Source: Anthoceros angustus
Taxonomy: Eukaryota > Streptophyta > Anthocerotopsida > Anthocerotales > Anthocerotaceae
Direction of reading: 5' to 3'
Length of the DNA stretch: 64,000 bases
Assembly: GCA_010909165.1 (NCBI GenBank)
Contig: MU008173.1
Coordinates: 310,001 to 374,000, forward strand
Shown here piece after piece: positions 41,381 through 52,638 of this stretch. The position numbers and the translations under genes were made by a program. How positions within the stretch are numbered: position 1 is the stretch's first letter; each line of letters opens with the position of its first letter. Below the pieces are notes generated by a model. The model was not told the DNA's origin, searched no databases, and saw only the letters and a list, made by a program, of their open reading frames with translations.

Positions 41381-42034
41381 ATGTGCTCATTTCCTTAGTT
41401 TCGCTGTAATATAGAGTCAGAAGGGTAAAGTGTGAATGCGTAGAGGGCGTGTGGGAGTTTAAAGGCGAACCATCCGGAGAAGAGAACACAGTAACATCGG
41501 GCGTCCTCCGAGCTAGAGAGAGAAAGGCGCCAGGAGCAGGGGAGGCAAGTTCCACTCAGTGGAGGGAAGATGTCGTCGAATTATCGGATCAATAGGAGTT
41601 GGGTGAACGGGTGCAGCATAGCCTAACCTCGATCGGGCAGCACATCTCCCCTCCTCCTGAGGAGCCTACCAGTCCCCGGCCCGGAAACGGTGGAGCGGGA
41701 GGCAACCTTCCTGTGACCTGAATTCCCACCTCTAAAGTGACGGAGACACCACCGGGAAGAAAAGGAATACCATGCCGCTCATCTCGGAGTTCGAGAGGCG
41801 CTCCAAGGAAGCTCAGGCTGCGGACATCGTCTTGCAATCGATGGGGGAGACACCGAAAAAGGCGAGTCCAAGGAGACATAGACGGGGCAAGGAGTGTCCT
41901 TCCCAAAAGCGGAAGAAGAAGGCCCCATGGAAAAAATAATATGAAGGAACCTTATCCAAAACCAGGGTTCTCCACCTCTCAAACTTGTTTGTCAAATATA
42001 GTCGATATCCGTCCCTGAACCTGGAAGATCAGTT

Positions 42035-42440
42035 GCCGTAAAACCCTAAACGTGTAGAACCCTATACGTGTGAAACCCTAAACGTGTAGAACTCTATATG
42101 TGTGAAACCCTAAACCTGGAAGATAAGCTACCGTAAGACCCTAAATCTGCAAAACCCTAAACTTGGAAGATCAGCTGCCATAAAACCCTAAACTTGTGGA
42201 ACCCTAAATTTGTGAAACCCTAAACCTAGAAGATCAGCAGCCGCAAAACCCTAAACCTGTGAAACCCTATACTTGTGAAACCCTATACTTGTGAAACCCT
42301 ATACTTGTGAAACCCTATACTTGTGAAGCCCTAAACCTCTGGAACCCTAAATTTGTGAAGCCCTAAACCTAAAAGATCAGGTGCTACAAAACCCTAACCT
42401 GTGAAACCCCAAACTTGTGAAACCCTAAATCTGGAACCCA
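42035..42440. repeat. Interstitial telomere-like minisatellite, 16-bp unit
   Basis: The array has units such as AAACCCTATACTTGTG and AAACCCTAAACCTGTG with period 16, interspersed with longer units containing GGAAGATCAGCTGCCGTA. Each unit holds the CCCTAAA-type plant telomere heptamer or a one-base variant. The purest part is near 42258-42330. It is clearly not a native telomere end because the repeat is diluted by non-telomeric bases. Confidence 0.85.
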
Positions 42441-42486
42441 GCTCACCGCCGGCCCCGCCGCCACGACCTCCCGCACCCTGCTAGTG

Positions 42487-42526
42487 AATCTTTTGCATTT
42501 TTTGAAGATTCAAAAGATGCAAAAGG
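42487..42526. repeat. Imperfect palindrome, 36 bp
   Basis: CTTTTGCATTTTTTGAAGAT followed by TCAAAAGATGCAAAAG is almost its own reverse complement, with three mismatched pairs. It could form a hairpin, and it sits just outside the proposed CACTA left end. Confidence 0.7.
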
Positions 42527-42530
42527 TTCT

Positions 42531-43494
42531 CACTACTGGTTCAAAGTTTTAACCACTATAAAAAAGATGAGGGCTAAGTAAAAATAAGTTTGGATACGTT
42601 TGGCTTTAGCGAAGCCCAAGATGGAGACCCGACGGATCTTTCTCTTGCTAGTAGATATCCACATTAGGGAGGTGCACAAAAAAAGTTGAAAACGTCGAAA
42701 GGAACCCTTTAAAATAACAAAAATATCAAAACAAATACCAACAAATTCAAAAAAATATCAAAATTTTAGGGCAAGTGCGCGCACCTGCCTCAAAAAATTG
42801 GACTTTTTAGGGATTTTTTTGGGGTTTTTTTAGATTTTTTGCTCTTTTTTTCTTTGGATGAACCGTCTGGGAATGCACTAGGAGGCATGAACCATATGGG
42901 TTCATGCTCTTAGTTCCTTCTATCCCCGCATGTCGTAGCCCCCTTTTGTTCTCGTTTCACAGGTCGGCCTAGCCCAAGCCTTAACTGATGTACACGCCAG
43001 TTACCTCAACTATTTTGCTTTTCAGGGTAATAAGACGTGGTTTATCATCAAAACCCATTCTAAATTAGTGCTGTTGTAAACGACCGGTGTCTCGTCGTAA
43101 AGGGTCTTGTTGTAAACCCTACAGGGGTGTAGTAAACTATTGGATGTTGTAAAATACCATTGGCATGTTGTAAAAGAACCCGTTGTAATGGAAAAAGTCT
43201 CGTAGGAAATTGTAGGCCCGTAGTAAACGACCATGCCATCGTTGTAACGTCCATAAGCTCGTTAAATAACAAGTAGTAAAAGTCCATTTTGATTTGCCAT
43301 CGATTTTGTGCCTTTGGCAAAACAAGCCCTGTAGTAAAGTTGGAATGAGTGTTAGTAAATTCAGGGCTATATCTGAAAATAATACATGGACTTGAAAAGG
43401 TGCCTTCAATTGACGTAGTAAAATGGGCGGTCGTGGTAAAATGCACCCCCGTCGTAAAACTTCAATTAGTAAAAGTATACTTTTCCTAGTAGTG
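42531..43494. mobile_element. Non-autonomous CACTA-like element (tentative)
   Basis: The right end reads TTTTCCTAGTAGTG (reverse complement CACTACTAGGAAAA), a good CACTA (En/Spm) terminus. A candidate left end CACTACTGGTTCAAAG lies at 42531. The inner right 480 bases contain about 15 irregularly spaced copies of GTAGTAAA/TTGTAAAA/CGTAAAA words, i.e. the TTTACTAC-type subterminal repeats to which CACTA transposases bind. No transposase is encoded. A three-base target duplication is not seen, so the left end is uncertain. Confidence 0.55.
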
Positions 43495-45475
43495 GAATGA
43501 CGTGCTCAACCCATGAATGTTGAGTTGTTTTTTGTAAGATGTAGGAGCTGCCCACCTCCTGTTCGAGCATTTGCATCCAAGAAGTGAAACGTGGGGCCAT
43601 CACTTAGAGATCTATGGATTGCCGTCCCTGATGAAGAGCAGCGTGAGCAAGCTCTTGGTTTTGATTGAGTTCAAAAAGGGGGCATTGGTGAAGGGATATC
43701 ATATAAAGGAATAGGTTAATATTCAAATAAATTTATTTATAAGTCATAAATAGATCTATAAAGTTTTTAAATTGAATAAAGTATCATGAATGATGTGTAA
43801 TTTGAAAATTATTAATATAAGGTCCTAGTATATATTTAACATTTGAATCCAGTAGAATAGGAAATTTTCAATCATTTGTCATTGTTTTGGTATACAAAGT
43901 GCCAAGTGAACTACAAACTCTACGAGCCCATCCTCAGATATAAAACCATTCATTGTACTCATGAATCCTTTACAGAAATCTAGAAATGTTTAAATCAATA
44001 CATCTTTTAGTTGTTTTTTCATTAGTATTGCATAGAAATATAACAGTATTTCAATCAAGATATATTTTAGTTATTCTTCCACAAGTATTACATAAATTAC
44101 ATATTTCATAAATTACCTAATAATGTGAGTGAAATATTCCTTAATTTAGGGGATTTGGACAAAAATATGGATCTTCCATGTTCTGTTTACGAATGTAATA
44201 GTAATTCAAACCACAACCTGATGAACCAGCTGTACCTCCTACGCTTCTTTCACAACTATTTTGCTTTTCAGTAATAAGACGGGTTTATCATCAAAACCAT
44301 TCTAAATTAGTGTTATGTAAACGACCGGTGTCTCGTCTAGAAAGGGTCTTGTTGTAAACCCTGTAGTAAACTATTGGATGTTGTAAAATACCATTGGCAT
44401 GTTGTAAAAGAACCCGTTGTAATGGAAAAGTCTCGTAGGAAATTGTAGGCCCGTAGTAACTACCATGCCATCATGCCCGTTGCCCATAAGCTGCTTGTCA
44501 ATAAGTGCCCCGTAGAAAGTCCATTTTGATTTGCCACATCGCCTTTTTGCTTTTGGCAAAACAAGCCTAGTAAAAGTTGGAATGAGTGTTAGTAAATTCA
44601 GGCTATATCTAGAAAATAATACATGGACTTGAAAAGGTGCCTTCAATTGGCGTAGTAAAATGGCGATTGTGGTAAAATGCACCCCGTCGAAACTTCAATT
44701 AGTAAAAGTATACTTTTCCTAGTAGTGGAATGACGGCTCAACCCATGAATGTTGAGTTGTTTTTTAAGATGTAGGAGCCCCACCTCACTGCTCGCATTTG
44801 CATCCAAGAAGTGAAAGCATTGGGGCCATCACTTAGAGATCTATGGATTGCTGGTCATGAAGAGCAGTGAGCAAGCTCTTGGTTTTGATTGAGTTCAAAA
44901 GGGGCATTGGTGAAGGGATATCATAAAGGAATAGGTTAATATTCAAATAAATTTATTTATAAGTCATAAATAGATCTATAAAGTTTTTAAATTGAATAAA
45001 GTATCATGAATGATGTGTAATTTGAAAATTATTAATATAAGGTCCTAGTATATATTTAACATTTGAATCCAGTAGAATAGGAAATTTTCAATCATTTGTC
45101 ATTGTTTTGGTATACAAAGTGCCAAGTGAACTACAAACTCTACGAGCCCATCCTCAGATATAAAACCATTCATTGTACTCATGAATCCTTTACAGAAATC
45201 TAGAAATGTTTAAATCAATACATCTTTTAGTTGTTTTTTCATTAGTATTGCATAGAAATATAACAGTATTTCAATCAAGATATATTTTAGTTATTCTTCC
45301 ACAAGTATTACATAAATTACATATTTCATAAATTACCTAATAATGTGAGTGAAATATTCCTTAATTTAGGGGATTTGGACAAAAATATGGATCTTCCATG
45401 TTCTGTTTACGAATGTAATAGTAATTCAAACCACAACCTGATGAACCAGCTGTACCTCCTACGCTTCTTTCACAA
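43012..45475. repeat. Direct duplication, about 1.24 kb x2
   Basis: Copy 1 is 43012-44253 and copy 2 is 44254-45475. The junction joins TTCTTTCACAA inside the C-terminal codons of a DUF26 gene to CTATTTTGCTTTTCAG. Copy 2 has many small deletions in 44254-44900; copy 1 has some in 43250-43690. The sequences 43700-44253 and 44940-45475 are essentially identical. Both copies carry the right CACTA end (43494 and 44727). Confidence 0.9.
44155..44253 (-). pseudogene. DUF26 gene C-terminal fragment in duplicated copy
   Basis: This is the minus-strand end of the DUF26 gene at 45361-45858, duplicated with the 1.24-kb unit and truncated at 44253. It codes for the final 33 residues (ERSVGGTAGSSGCGLNYYYI and the tail to the stop). 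No upstream part is present. Confidence 0.85.
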
Positions 45476-45858
45476 TATTTGAGAATAGACCTTAGAACAA
45501 ATTGGAGACATTCACGACATTCTGTTTTCGACAAGTAGACATAAGGTTCAGATATGGCTTCATCATGAGTGAACTTATATTCAAACCCTACGCACTCAGC
45601 AGCGGACTCAAAGGTGACAAATGCATCTTCTATGTTGTATTCAACATTAGATCTTGGATGATTGTTCACCGCATCTGAAATCAAAGAATTCAACCAGGAT
45701 AAAACATTAACTTGTGCTGGATCAAATAAATCAAAGTCCTTCTCTGAACAATATATATGGGGTATGGACTCCCACCATTTTAATTCTGCTATCACGACAT
45801 TGATTTGAAATATAGCTACCAAAATATAGATATAAGTTAGAAAAATCTTTAAATACAT
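45361..45858 (-). CDS. Single-domain DUF26 (Gnk2-like) secreted protein 1
   Basis: This 165-residue protein has an N-terminal hydrophobic signal (MYLKIFLTYIYILVAIFQIN) and one Gnk2/DUF26 domain. Members include the antifungal, mannose-binding ginkbilobin-2. Seen: HIYCSEKDFDLFDPAQ at the start of the domain, LSWLNSLISDAV, then ECVGFEYKFTHDEAISEPY, and the diagnostic CRECLQFVLRSILKYC ...GCGLNYYYI. Cysteine pattern TECRECL fits the family CxxC after an earlier partner. The start at 45858 is preferred over an upstream Met at 45951 because it aligns with the homologue at 61467. Its C-terminus (FCPNPLN) ends at the duplication junction. No kinase domain is present. Defence or sugar binding is inferred from family. 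Confidence 0.85.
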   Translation of the reverse strand: MYLKIFLTYIYILVAIFQINVVIAELKWWESIPHIYCSEKDFDLFDPAQVNVLSWLNSLISDAVNNHPRSNVEYNIEDAFVTFESAAECVGFEYKFTHDEAISEPYVYLSKTECRECLQFVLRSILKYCERSVGGTAGSSGCGLNYYYIRKQNMEDPYFCPNPLN

Positions 45859-46874
45859 TACATTTTTGGTAAGGATGTAGAGATCTAGACAAGTGAGCAT
45901 CTCCAAAAGTGAGATTTCCCTCGTACACACCATCAGTTGCAATACATTCATATAGTGTGGTTCAATTGATAGGAAATTCCTTCAACTATCATACAATTTA
46001 CAAGTAATGACAAGTATTGTTGGTGAACTTTGTCATACTTATTGGTGAACTTGTCAACATTCTCTTTTAGAAGGAATTGTCAAGAAATTGTTGCAAATTT
46101 TTTGAATTGAAGCAAGATGCATGCTATGCCAGCTCACTGTTTTTGCTACCAACCAACCATCCATGAATGTCATTTAAAAAAAGCTCTTTTATTCAAGAGA
46201 GTTGAGCATGAAAAGAACTAAGAAATCGAATTGAGATTCCAGAACACAAAGTTTCACACAATGGAATCATGTATTAAAATTTATGTCTTTCCTATGGCCA
46301 AAAGTTCATATTAGCATGTAAAGCAGTAGGTTTGATTTTTGTAAGATTTCTCACTTGAGTTAAGCAGGTAACTTGACATAGTAAGATTGGTCAATGATTA
46401 GATTTTCAACAAAGTGGCTTCAAGATAAGTTCTTGAATGAATAATTTTTTTATAGAATTTAAAATATTTGATTATGAGTCAAAATTCCTTGTTTCCACAT
46501 GTTGTAGAAAATTAAATATTGTTAATGATGTTGACTTGCAATTACTAAAAATAGCACTGCAGAAAATTGTAGCCACCATAAAATATGTTCTTTGTAATGA
46601 TTTTTTACAGTGATATGTTATCATGGATCAATTATGGCTGAAAACTAAGGGATCCTTGAAAAAGTTTTACAATATATCCTCAACTAAAGGAAGTTCACTT
46701 TTAGGGTAAACACTTGGTCCATGTAGTCAATTGACTGAAGGTGCGTTTGTCATGTAGACTTCCTAACAAGTCACGTCTATGTGCGCAATCAGTTCCATAA
46801 TTGTTAGCGAGACGAGTAATACTTGTAAGGTTGATACTATTGAATACATACATCTATGATAAAAAAAAAATAAT
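45859..46874. other. Intergenic AT-rich
   Basis: Separates two DUF26 genes. No gene is supported; only short frames are present. Confidence 0.4.
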
Positions 46875-47417
46875 TCAATTTGGAGGAGCCGGGCAAAAAG
46901 TTGGGTCATTAAATTGGCTACGCTTATAGACGTAAATGATACCACAACCTTTTGAATCAATTGTAGCTGCTAGGCTCCTTGGACAAGCTTCAAAGAGTGT
47001 TTGCTTAAGAAACTTAAGACATAACCCACAGTCTATTTTTGATAGAGAAATATATGGTACTGAAACATCTTCGTTAGGAGGATAATAACTAGGCGTGCCT
47101 CCTAGACATTCTCCTTGTGATGTGAAGTCTACCAATATAGAGACCACGTTAAAATTACCTTTTAAATTTGGATGAAGAGTGACGGTAGTATCAATTAGCA
47201 TGTCGAGCCAACTCATTACATTTAATTGACCAGGATCAACCAGATCAAATGACTTGGGGGAGCAATAGAACTCAGAGATTTCTTCCCACCAGCGGGCATT
47301 TGATGTTCCGAACTTCATGCTTAAGATACTTATTGCAAGCCAAATATGTAATATAAACTCTATGTAGTGATTGACAAAAAGATTCAATGAATTGCAACAT
47401 ATGATTTTTGTTTTCAT
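46875..47417 (-). CDS. Single-domain DUF26 (Gnk2-like) secreted protein 2
   Basis: This 180-residue frame shares the layout of its neighbours: signal-like N-terminus (IEFILHIWLAISILSMKFGTS), ARWWEEISEFYCSPKSFDLV, LNVMSWLDMLIDTTVTLHPN, then GECLGG, and the diagnostic DCGLCLKFLKQTLFEACPRS followed by SKGCGIIYVYKRS. It is the most divergent of the three DUF26 genes in the window. The start is uncertain: the signal-type hydrophobic segment begins around residue 18, so a downstream Met or an upstream exon is possible. All family cysteines are present. Confidence 0.8.
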   Translation of the reverse strand: MKTKIICCNSLNLFVNHYIEFILHIWLAISILSMKFGTSNARWWEEISEFYCSPKSFDLVDPGQLNVMSWLDMLIDTTVTLHPNLKGNFNVVSILVDFTSQGECLGGTPSYYPPNEDVSVPYISLSKIDCGLCLKFLKQTLFEACPRSLAATIDSKGCGIIYVYKRSQFNDPTFCPAPPN

Positions 47418-50400
47418 AATAAACAGAAACTAGAGTGGAAGATCTTTTTAGAATAGTACTAAGGACAGAAAAAAAATTCAAGTAAGATTAGTTAACATTG
47501 TACACTATTGAGTGGTAATAAGCACAAAGCAATGCTAATATTAAAGATCTGGATATATACATTATGATTTTTTTAATTTTTACAATAGTAATAATAGATT
47601 TAGTTAAACAAATATATTGTTGGTCATCCACCCAGTGACATTTATTTTATTAAGTCTCTTGATGTGAAAGCGATTTTTATTCAATAAAGGTTTTATCAAT
47701 CTTCTCATCTTCCATATATTTCTTCATATCATAAATATACCGTTTATTAGTTGAGGTTGTTTTAAAAAAATAAAAATAGTTATATAGAGTAGTATTCTAT
47801 GTTTATCTGGTTCTTGGACTATGTGTAGAAGATATTTATGTCTATTTTACGTATGCTTTATTTTTGTATATTGTTTTGACTAACCATGCATAAAGGGGAA
47901 AGAGTAGAATAAAATAATCTATTCTTATACGAGTCCTATACTTGCATCCAGACTCCAAGTTCATTCCTTCATACACATTTAGTGGTTCTTATAATATATG
48001 CGTACTTTATGATATTTAAACCTGCCGACTTCCGACGAGGGAAGAAGTTGACTATGTGGCATATATGAGGAGCCCTCGTCCTTCATCCAATTTGTGGCAG
48101 GTGGCCAGAAAGCTTTGCCATCGATGCGAAAGCTGGGAGACAGCGAGAGGCAGCCGGTCCACATAGCAGCAGCCTTTTTCCTTTAGCCCTGTGGCCCAGC
48201 TCTGGCAGGCAGGTGCTCCATAGCTGTCAGGCACCGAGCATCGGAGAGACGGAGACCAAGTCTTCCCCTCTGCCGACACCAATGGGTGCCTCCAAGTAGC
48301 CACCCAAAAGCACCAGCCTGAGTGAGGCCGCGTCAAAAAGCCCACCAATTGCAAGCCTGGTAGTTGGTAGTTCCAGCACCACAATTGTTTTCTCGGGGAA
48401 GAAATCTCCCAGGAGCGAGTCTGACAGCGAGCGACAAAGCATCGTCCCGAACAGGGAACAGGAGAGCTTGAGCCACGGCGACGCTGGATGCTGGGCCCGG
48501 CCTCCGGCTCGACACCTGCGGCATTCTTCTGGCTCGCACGAATTCCGCTTCCCTTGGCCTGAGAATAGTGGCAGACTATATGTGTCGCCTGCCATGCACA
48601 TTATGCGGATTGCCAAGCGCACCATCCGCCATGCCGCATTGACCGGTGACCGCTGGCCATGTGGGCATCGCAGGGTACGAGGTCCAGGCGCCTCGCCACT
48701 GTTCCACAGCATGCATGTCAGGCCAGCCAGTCGACGACTCGACGACTCGGTACGCCAATCCGGTATGTGCCGGGACGTGACGACAGGACGGGGGATCTAG
48801 GTGTGCCGGCTTTCATTGCATTACGCTAACCAAACGGCCAATCATGGAGGTAAGGGTGGGGGGATGGGGTAGTAACGGAACGGGGTGACGTCGGGGCAGA
48901 ACGGCGTACGGTACCTTGCTCGCTTGTTGCTTTCGCGGGGCGTGGTCGCGCGCTCGTGTTCGGTGGTGCGCGCCATGAGGAAGACGCAACCTGAGAAAGT
49001 GGCTGCAGGATCCAGCCGGGGCCAGGTGAGGGCGGGCTCCGTCGCTGTAGACACGTCCCGTCCTGCAGGGATGAGAGGAATGGCCACTTTTTGATCGGGA
49101 AGGAATGGAGAGCAGACAGGGAATTTGCTAGATGTGAACGCAGAGTACCGCGTGACGCTGTGATCTGGAGACGGTTGTGGCGCGGAAATAGCTTGAATTG
49201 CTGTGGCAGACGGGAGTCATGGCGTCCACATCCTGGAGCACGGAAGAAAGGAGGAGAAAATTGCAGCAGCTTGTGCGATTTTGTCTGTGTACTGTACGCC
49301 TCTTTTTTTACCCTACGTCTCTCCGCTCCAGACAAATGCTCTGCTGTGCTCCATCCTGGTGAGGAGGACGGGGGCTGGGCCAGTCGCTCCTGCAGCGGAA
49401 CTCTGCAGCAAACAAGTGTTTCCCTGGACCCCGGTGCCCGCTACCGCATGTGCCAAGATGCTGCAGATGGCCGGGGCCACCAGCGATTCTCTGCTGTGGC
49501 TCTGCCGCTCAGAGCGCAAGGGAAAGAAGGCGTCGGCAAACAACGGTGGCCCCCATGCAATCTGCCATGGCATCCGGGGTGGAAGTGATTCCGAAAGATC
49601 CCGCTTGCCGGCTTCAATGCGGGCCGCGGGATTAGGGGGACAATGAGGAACACGCCGGAGTGCCGCCATCAAGGCTTCACAATCGGGATTCCAGGGACGC
49701 GGCTACAGCGCAAGTCCGTAATAAAAATGCCAGCCGGAAGACATACGCTCTCTACGCAAGTGGCCAGCATCCGATGCCACTGGCAGCAGGACTCCTGGAG
49801 TAATCGCTATGCTTCAATCCAAGAAATCAAGATATGCAACGGGACGAGGTATCTATCATGTAAGCCGAGGGCCCGAGATCATTGATGGAAGCATTGGAAG
49901 CAGCTCTATCGATTGATGAAAGGCCGAGGCCATTGATGAGATGGCTGGGAGGTTCTTGATGGAAGCCTCGCAGACGGTGCCTATTTCGCGGCAGGAGGAC
50001 AGTGATCGTCGTCTTGTGGACCTTTCTTTCTTCCTGTTCTCTCCTTTCGTTCGGTGACATTTCTTCTCTATGTTGCAGCCTTGCAGGGCCGCAGGCGGAG
50101 GAAAATTCAGAAAAAGCCCTAGGAAGCCCGCGCGTCCGCCCCGCCTCTTCCTCGCGCGAGCTAGCTAGGTCTGACACACTGCCGCACTGACAGGCACTGA
50201 TGATCCACCGACCGAGGCGCAAGGACTAGCTGCAACCGCAGCACCCCAGGTGACAAGTTGATGGAAGCGTGGTACCAGCACATGGACATAGCCGCGGGAA
50301 AAGCAGCCTTCCATCAATGCCACCTTCCTCCTCCATTCCAGACATCTCTCGGGGCCAGGTACGTATCTACATATATGTACAGGGCTGAAGTGGTTGAGCG

Positions 50401-50701
50401 TGATGAGCACTGGGAAGGAGAAACCCCCTCACTGTAGACCACCTACAGTGCCTGTCCTGCTCGTACCGCAACATTCCAGCAAGCCTTACTTTACATATGC
50501 ATATTTCTGTGGCTCCGTTCGTTACAATGTTCATCCCAGGCAGTGGCAGCAGCGAGGTGAAGCATGATCCGTCAGAGCAGGCATAAAGAAGGAAAGGAGA
50601 GCGTAGGTAATCAGCAATGTGAGCTGGACATGTCGTGCATCCAGGTGCCGAAGGCGAGGCAAGGCACGGCAGCGATGCATCGAATTCAGCAAATAGTTTT
50701 C

Positions 50702-50728
50702 GGCCTCGGCCTCGGCCTCGGCCTCGGC
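50702..50728. repeat. (GGCCTC)n microsatellite
   Basis: Four direct hexamer copies followed by GGCCGG. They give a poly-EA/AE-type frame on the minus strand, which is not a real protein. Confidence 0.9.
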
Positions 50729-51715
50729 CGGCTTCAGGTTCGTACATGGGCACATTTTGATCCGCATTACCCCGCTTTCTATCAGTTCCTCGTTTTCACC
50801 TTGAAGCCCCGAAAGGGATTGGGACTGGCGTACTGCTTTACATACATACTGTACGTACTCACAACGCGTATAAAAGCAGGCACCGTACAATGACTTTGAC
50901 ATTGGAGCTGAATGCCGAATTGATGGGGGCCATTTAATGCGGAAGCGGGGGAAGCTTCGAAGCAGGTGGCCGCGCGGCGTGACGCCATTTGCAAAATATG
51001 AAAAGGCCGACGCCCTGTCGCAGCCCGGAGCCGGAGCGGGCTCTCGTGCAAGGCGCCGAATCCCTCGAGAGCCACCACATAATTGACATGGAGCTCCCGG
51101 GGCCGGGATGGGATCGTCGCCATGGCGCGTGCTTCCCATCGCGGCCGTCCATACCCGCTCCTCTGACTTCCCGACTTGTCCCATCGAATGGAAACAAGTC
51201 ACGTGGCCCGGCCCGACCACCGCCGATGATGATTGCGCCCACCCCGTCTGTTACGCTGTCTAACTTTAGGGTTCACGGTCCACGGCGTGCTCCGGCGAGC
51301 CACGTTACCATGCCGCGGGTGAACGTTTTTCTCCTCCCAACAGTCTCTTCATGTGCCAACGTTGTGGCCTCCATGTGCCCCCCCGCGTCGCCCAGCCCTC
51401 GCCATGTCGTCGGGCCTGCATCGGGCCCTCGATATTTCGGACGGACAGATCCTGGTCTGGCAACGGAAATCCTGCCGACGTCCAGCCCAGGCGCCCAAGC
51501 CCAAGCTTTCCGTACACGCTTGATATTTGTAAACGACAGTTTTCTTGTTTTCTTGTTTTCATTAATCAGCGCTTTTATTTGCGCGACATTTTTTTAGCGT
51601 GTGCCGGTTTCACGAGGTGGTGCTCTTTTCAGAGTCTGGTGATAGTGCGGGTCTGTCAGCCCGCCTTTCGGTTCAGTTCTACGGAGTGATCATGCATGTT
51701 GCAGATCTGTATAGG

Positions 51716-51780
51716 GGGTAGGGAAGGAGAAAGGGCAGAAAGGGAGAAAAGGGGAGAAAGGGGGAGAAAGGGAAGATCCA
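51716..51780. repeat. Purine-rich GGGAGAAAG repeats
   Basis: Repeated GGGAGAAAGG words on the plus strand make a long polypurine tract. It could form a triplex, but no function is implied. Confidence 0.7.
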
Positions 51781-52638
51781 ATTTGACAAATGGAGGTAGG
51801 GTTCCGAGAAATGCCGCCCCTTCGTGGCGGAGCGGGGATTAATCAAGGGGCGGGGGGGAAAAAGGGGTCGATGGTCGATTATAGACGGAGCGGGGATGCC
51901 GCCGGGGAGCGTGTCCGCGCCAGGCCACGTTCCCGAGTGTAACAGTGTCAGCCTCTCTCACGGGCGACATAATGGCGACACAGCCAAGCCTAATGGCAAC
52001 CGGCGACCGGCGACCGGTCGCGGCCCGTGCCCCGCCCGACGCAGTCGCAGGGGCCCGCGCCGGGCGACCTCGTGCCCAGGCAGTGACCCGGTCCCGCTCC
52101 TGTTGCCGACGCCAAGCAGTGGGCCTGCCAGCCTGCCAGCCTGGAGGCTTGCCTCTCTGCGATTTATGCACCTCTGCGGCCCTGTTTCTTCAGTCGAGCA
52201 GCGCGCTCATCGGCGCTCTAGCGGCCGGCTTTTGGAACGCAGTCTCCGCTTGAGCTTCAGCTCGGAGCGGCCGGAGAGCGACCTCTTGGAGCTTCCTCTT
52301 CTGCGGGCGCGGCCGAGGGATCGAACCCGGTGATCGGAGCTCGCGGGCGGAAGGAGTGCGGGAGCTCGGGAGCTGGAGGAACCAGTAGCCGGTGAGTGAG
52401 GGGTGACGGGAGGTGGCTGAGTCGTTTGAGCCTTGTGGGTCCTGGAGATATGGGCGCGGGGGCGTCATCGCGGGATTTGTTGGGTTTGTGATTTGAGCTG
52501 CATTGCATTGTGTTTGAGGTGGTGGGTTGTGTGGGAACGGGTGCGATGGCAGGGCCTGGAGCTGGAGGGAAGAGAGTAGAGTAGGAGGAAGGGGAGCGGC
52601 ACAGGTGCTGGAGGCGGCCGGGCTAGGACTGCCTCACG

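Larger units (their letters stand above)
47500..52600. other. Long region without recognisable gene
   Basis: AT-rich to about 48000, then GC-richer. Many overlapping open frames of 60-230 codons on both strands exist, none with a motif I recognise. I see a (GGCCTC)n microsatellite at 50702-50725 and a purine run of GGGAGAAAGG words at 51716-51780. The 2-kb stretch before 52639 should hold the promoter of the STIG1-like gene. Confidence 0.4.

Noticed and set aside
42035-42440. True chromosome end (telomere)
   Set aside because: The array is diluted by non-telomeric bases and is followed by more than 20 kb of ordinary sequence.
50531-51220. 229-codon minus-strand frame
   Set aside because: It contains the (GGCCTC)n microsatellite, has no recognised domain, and is overlapped by equally long frames on the other strand.
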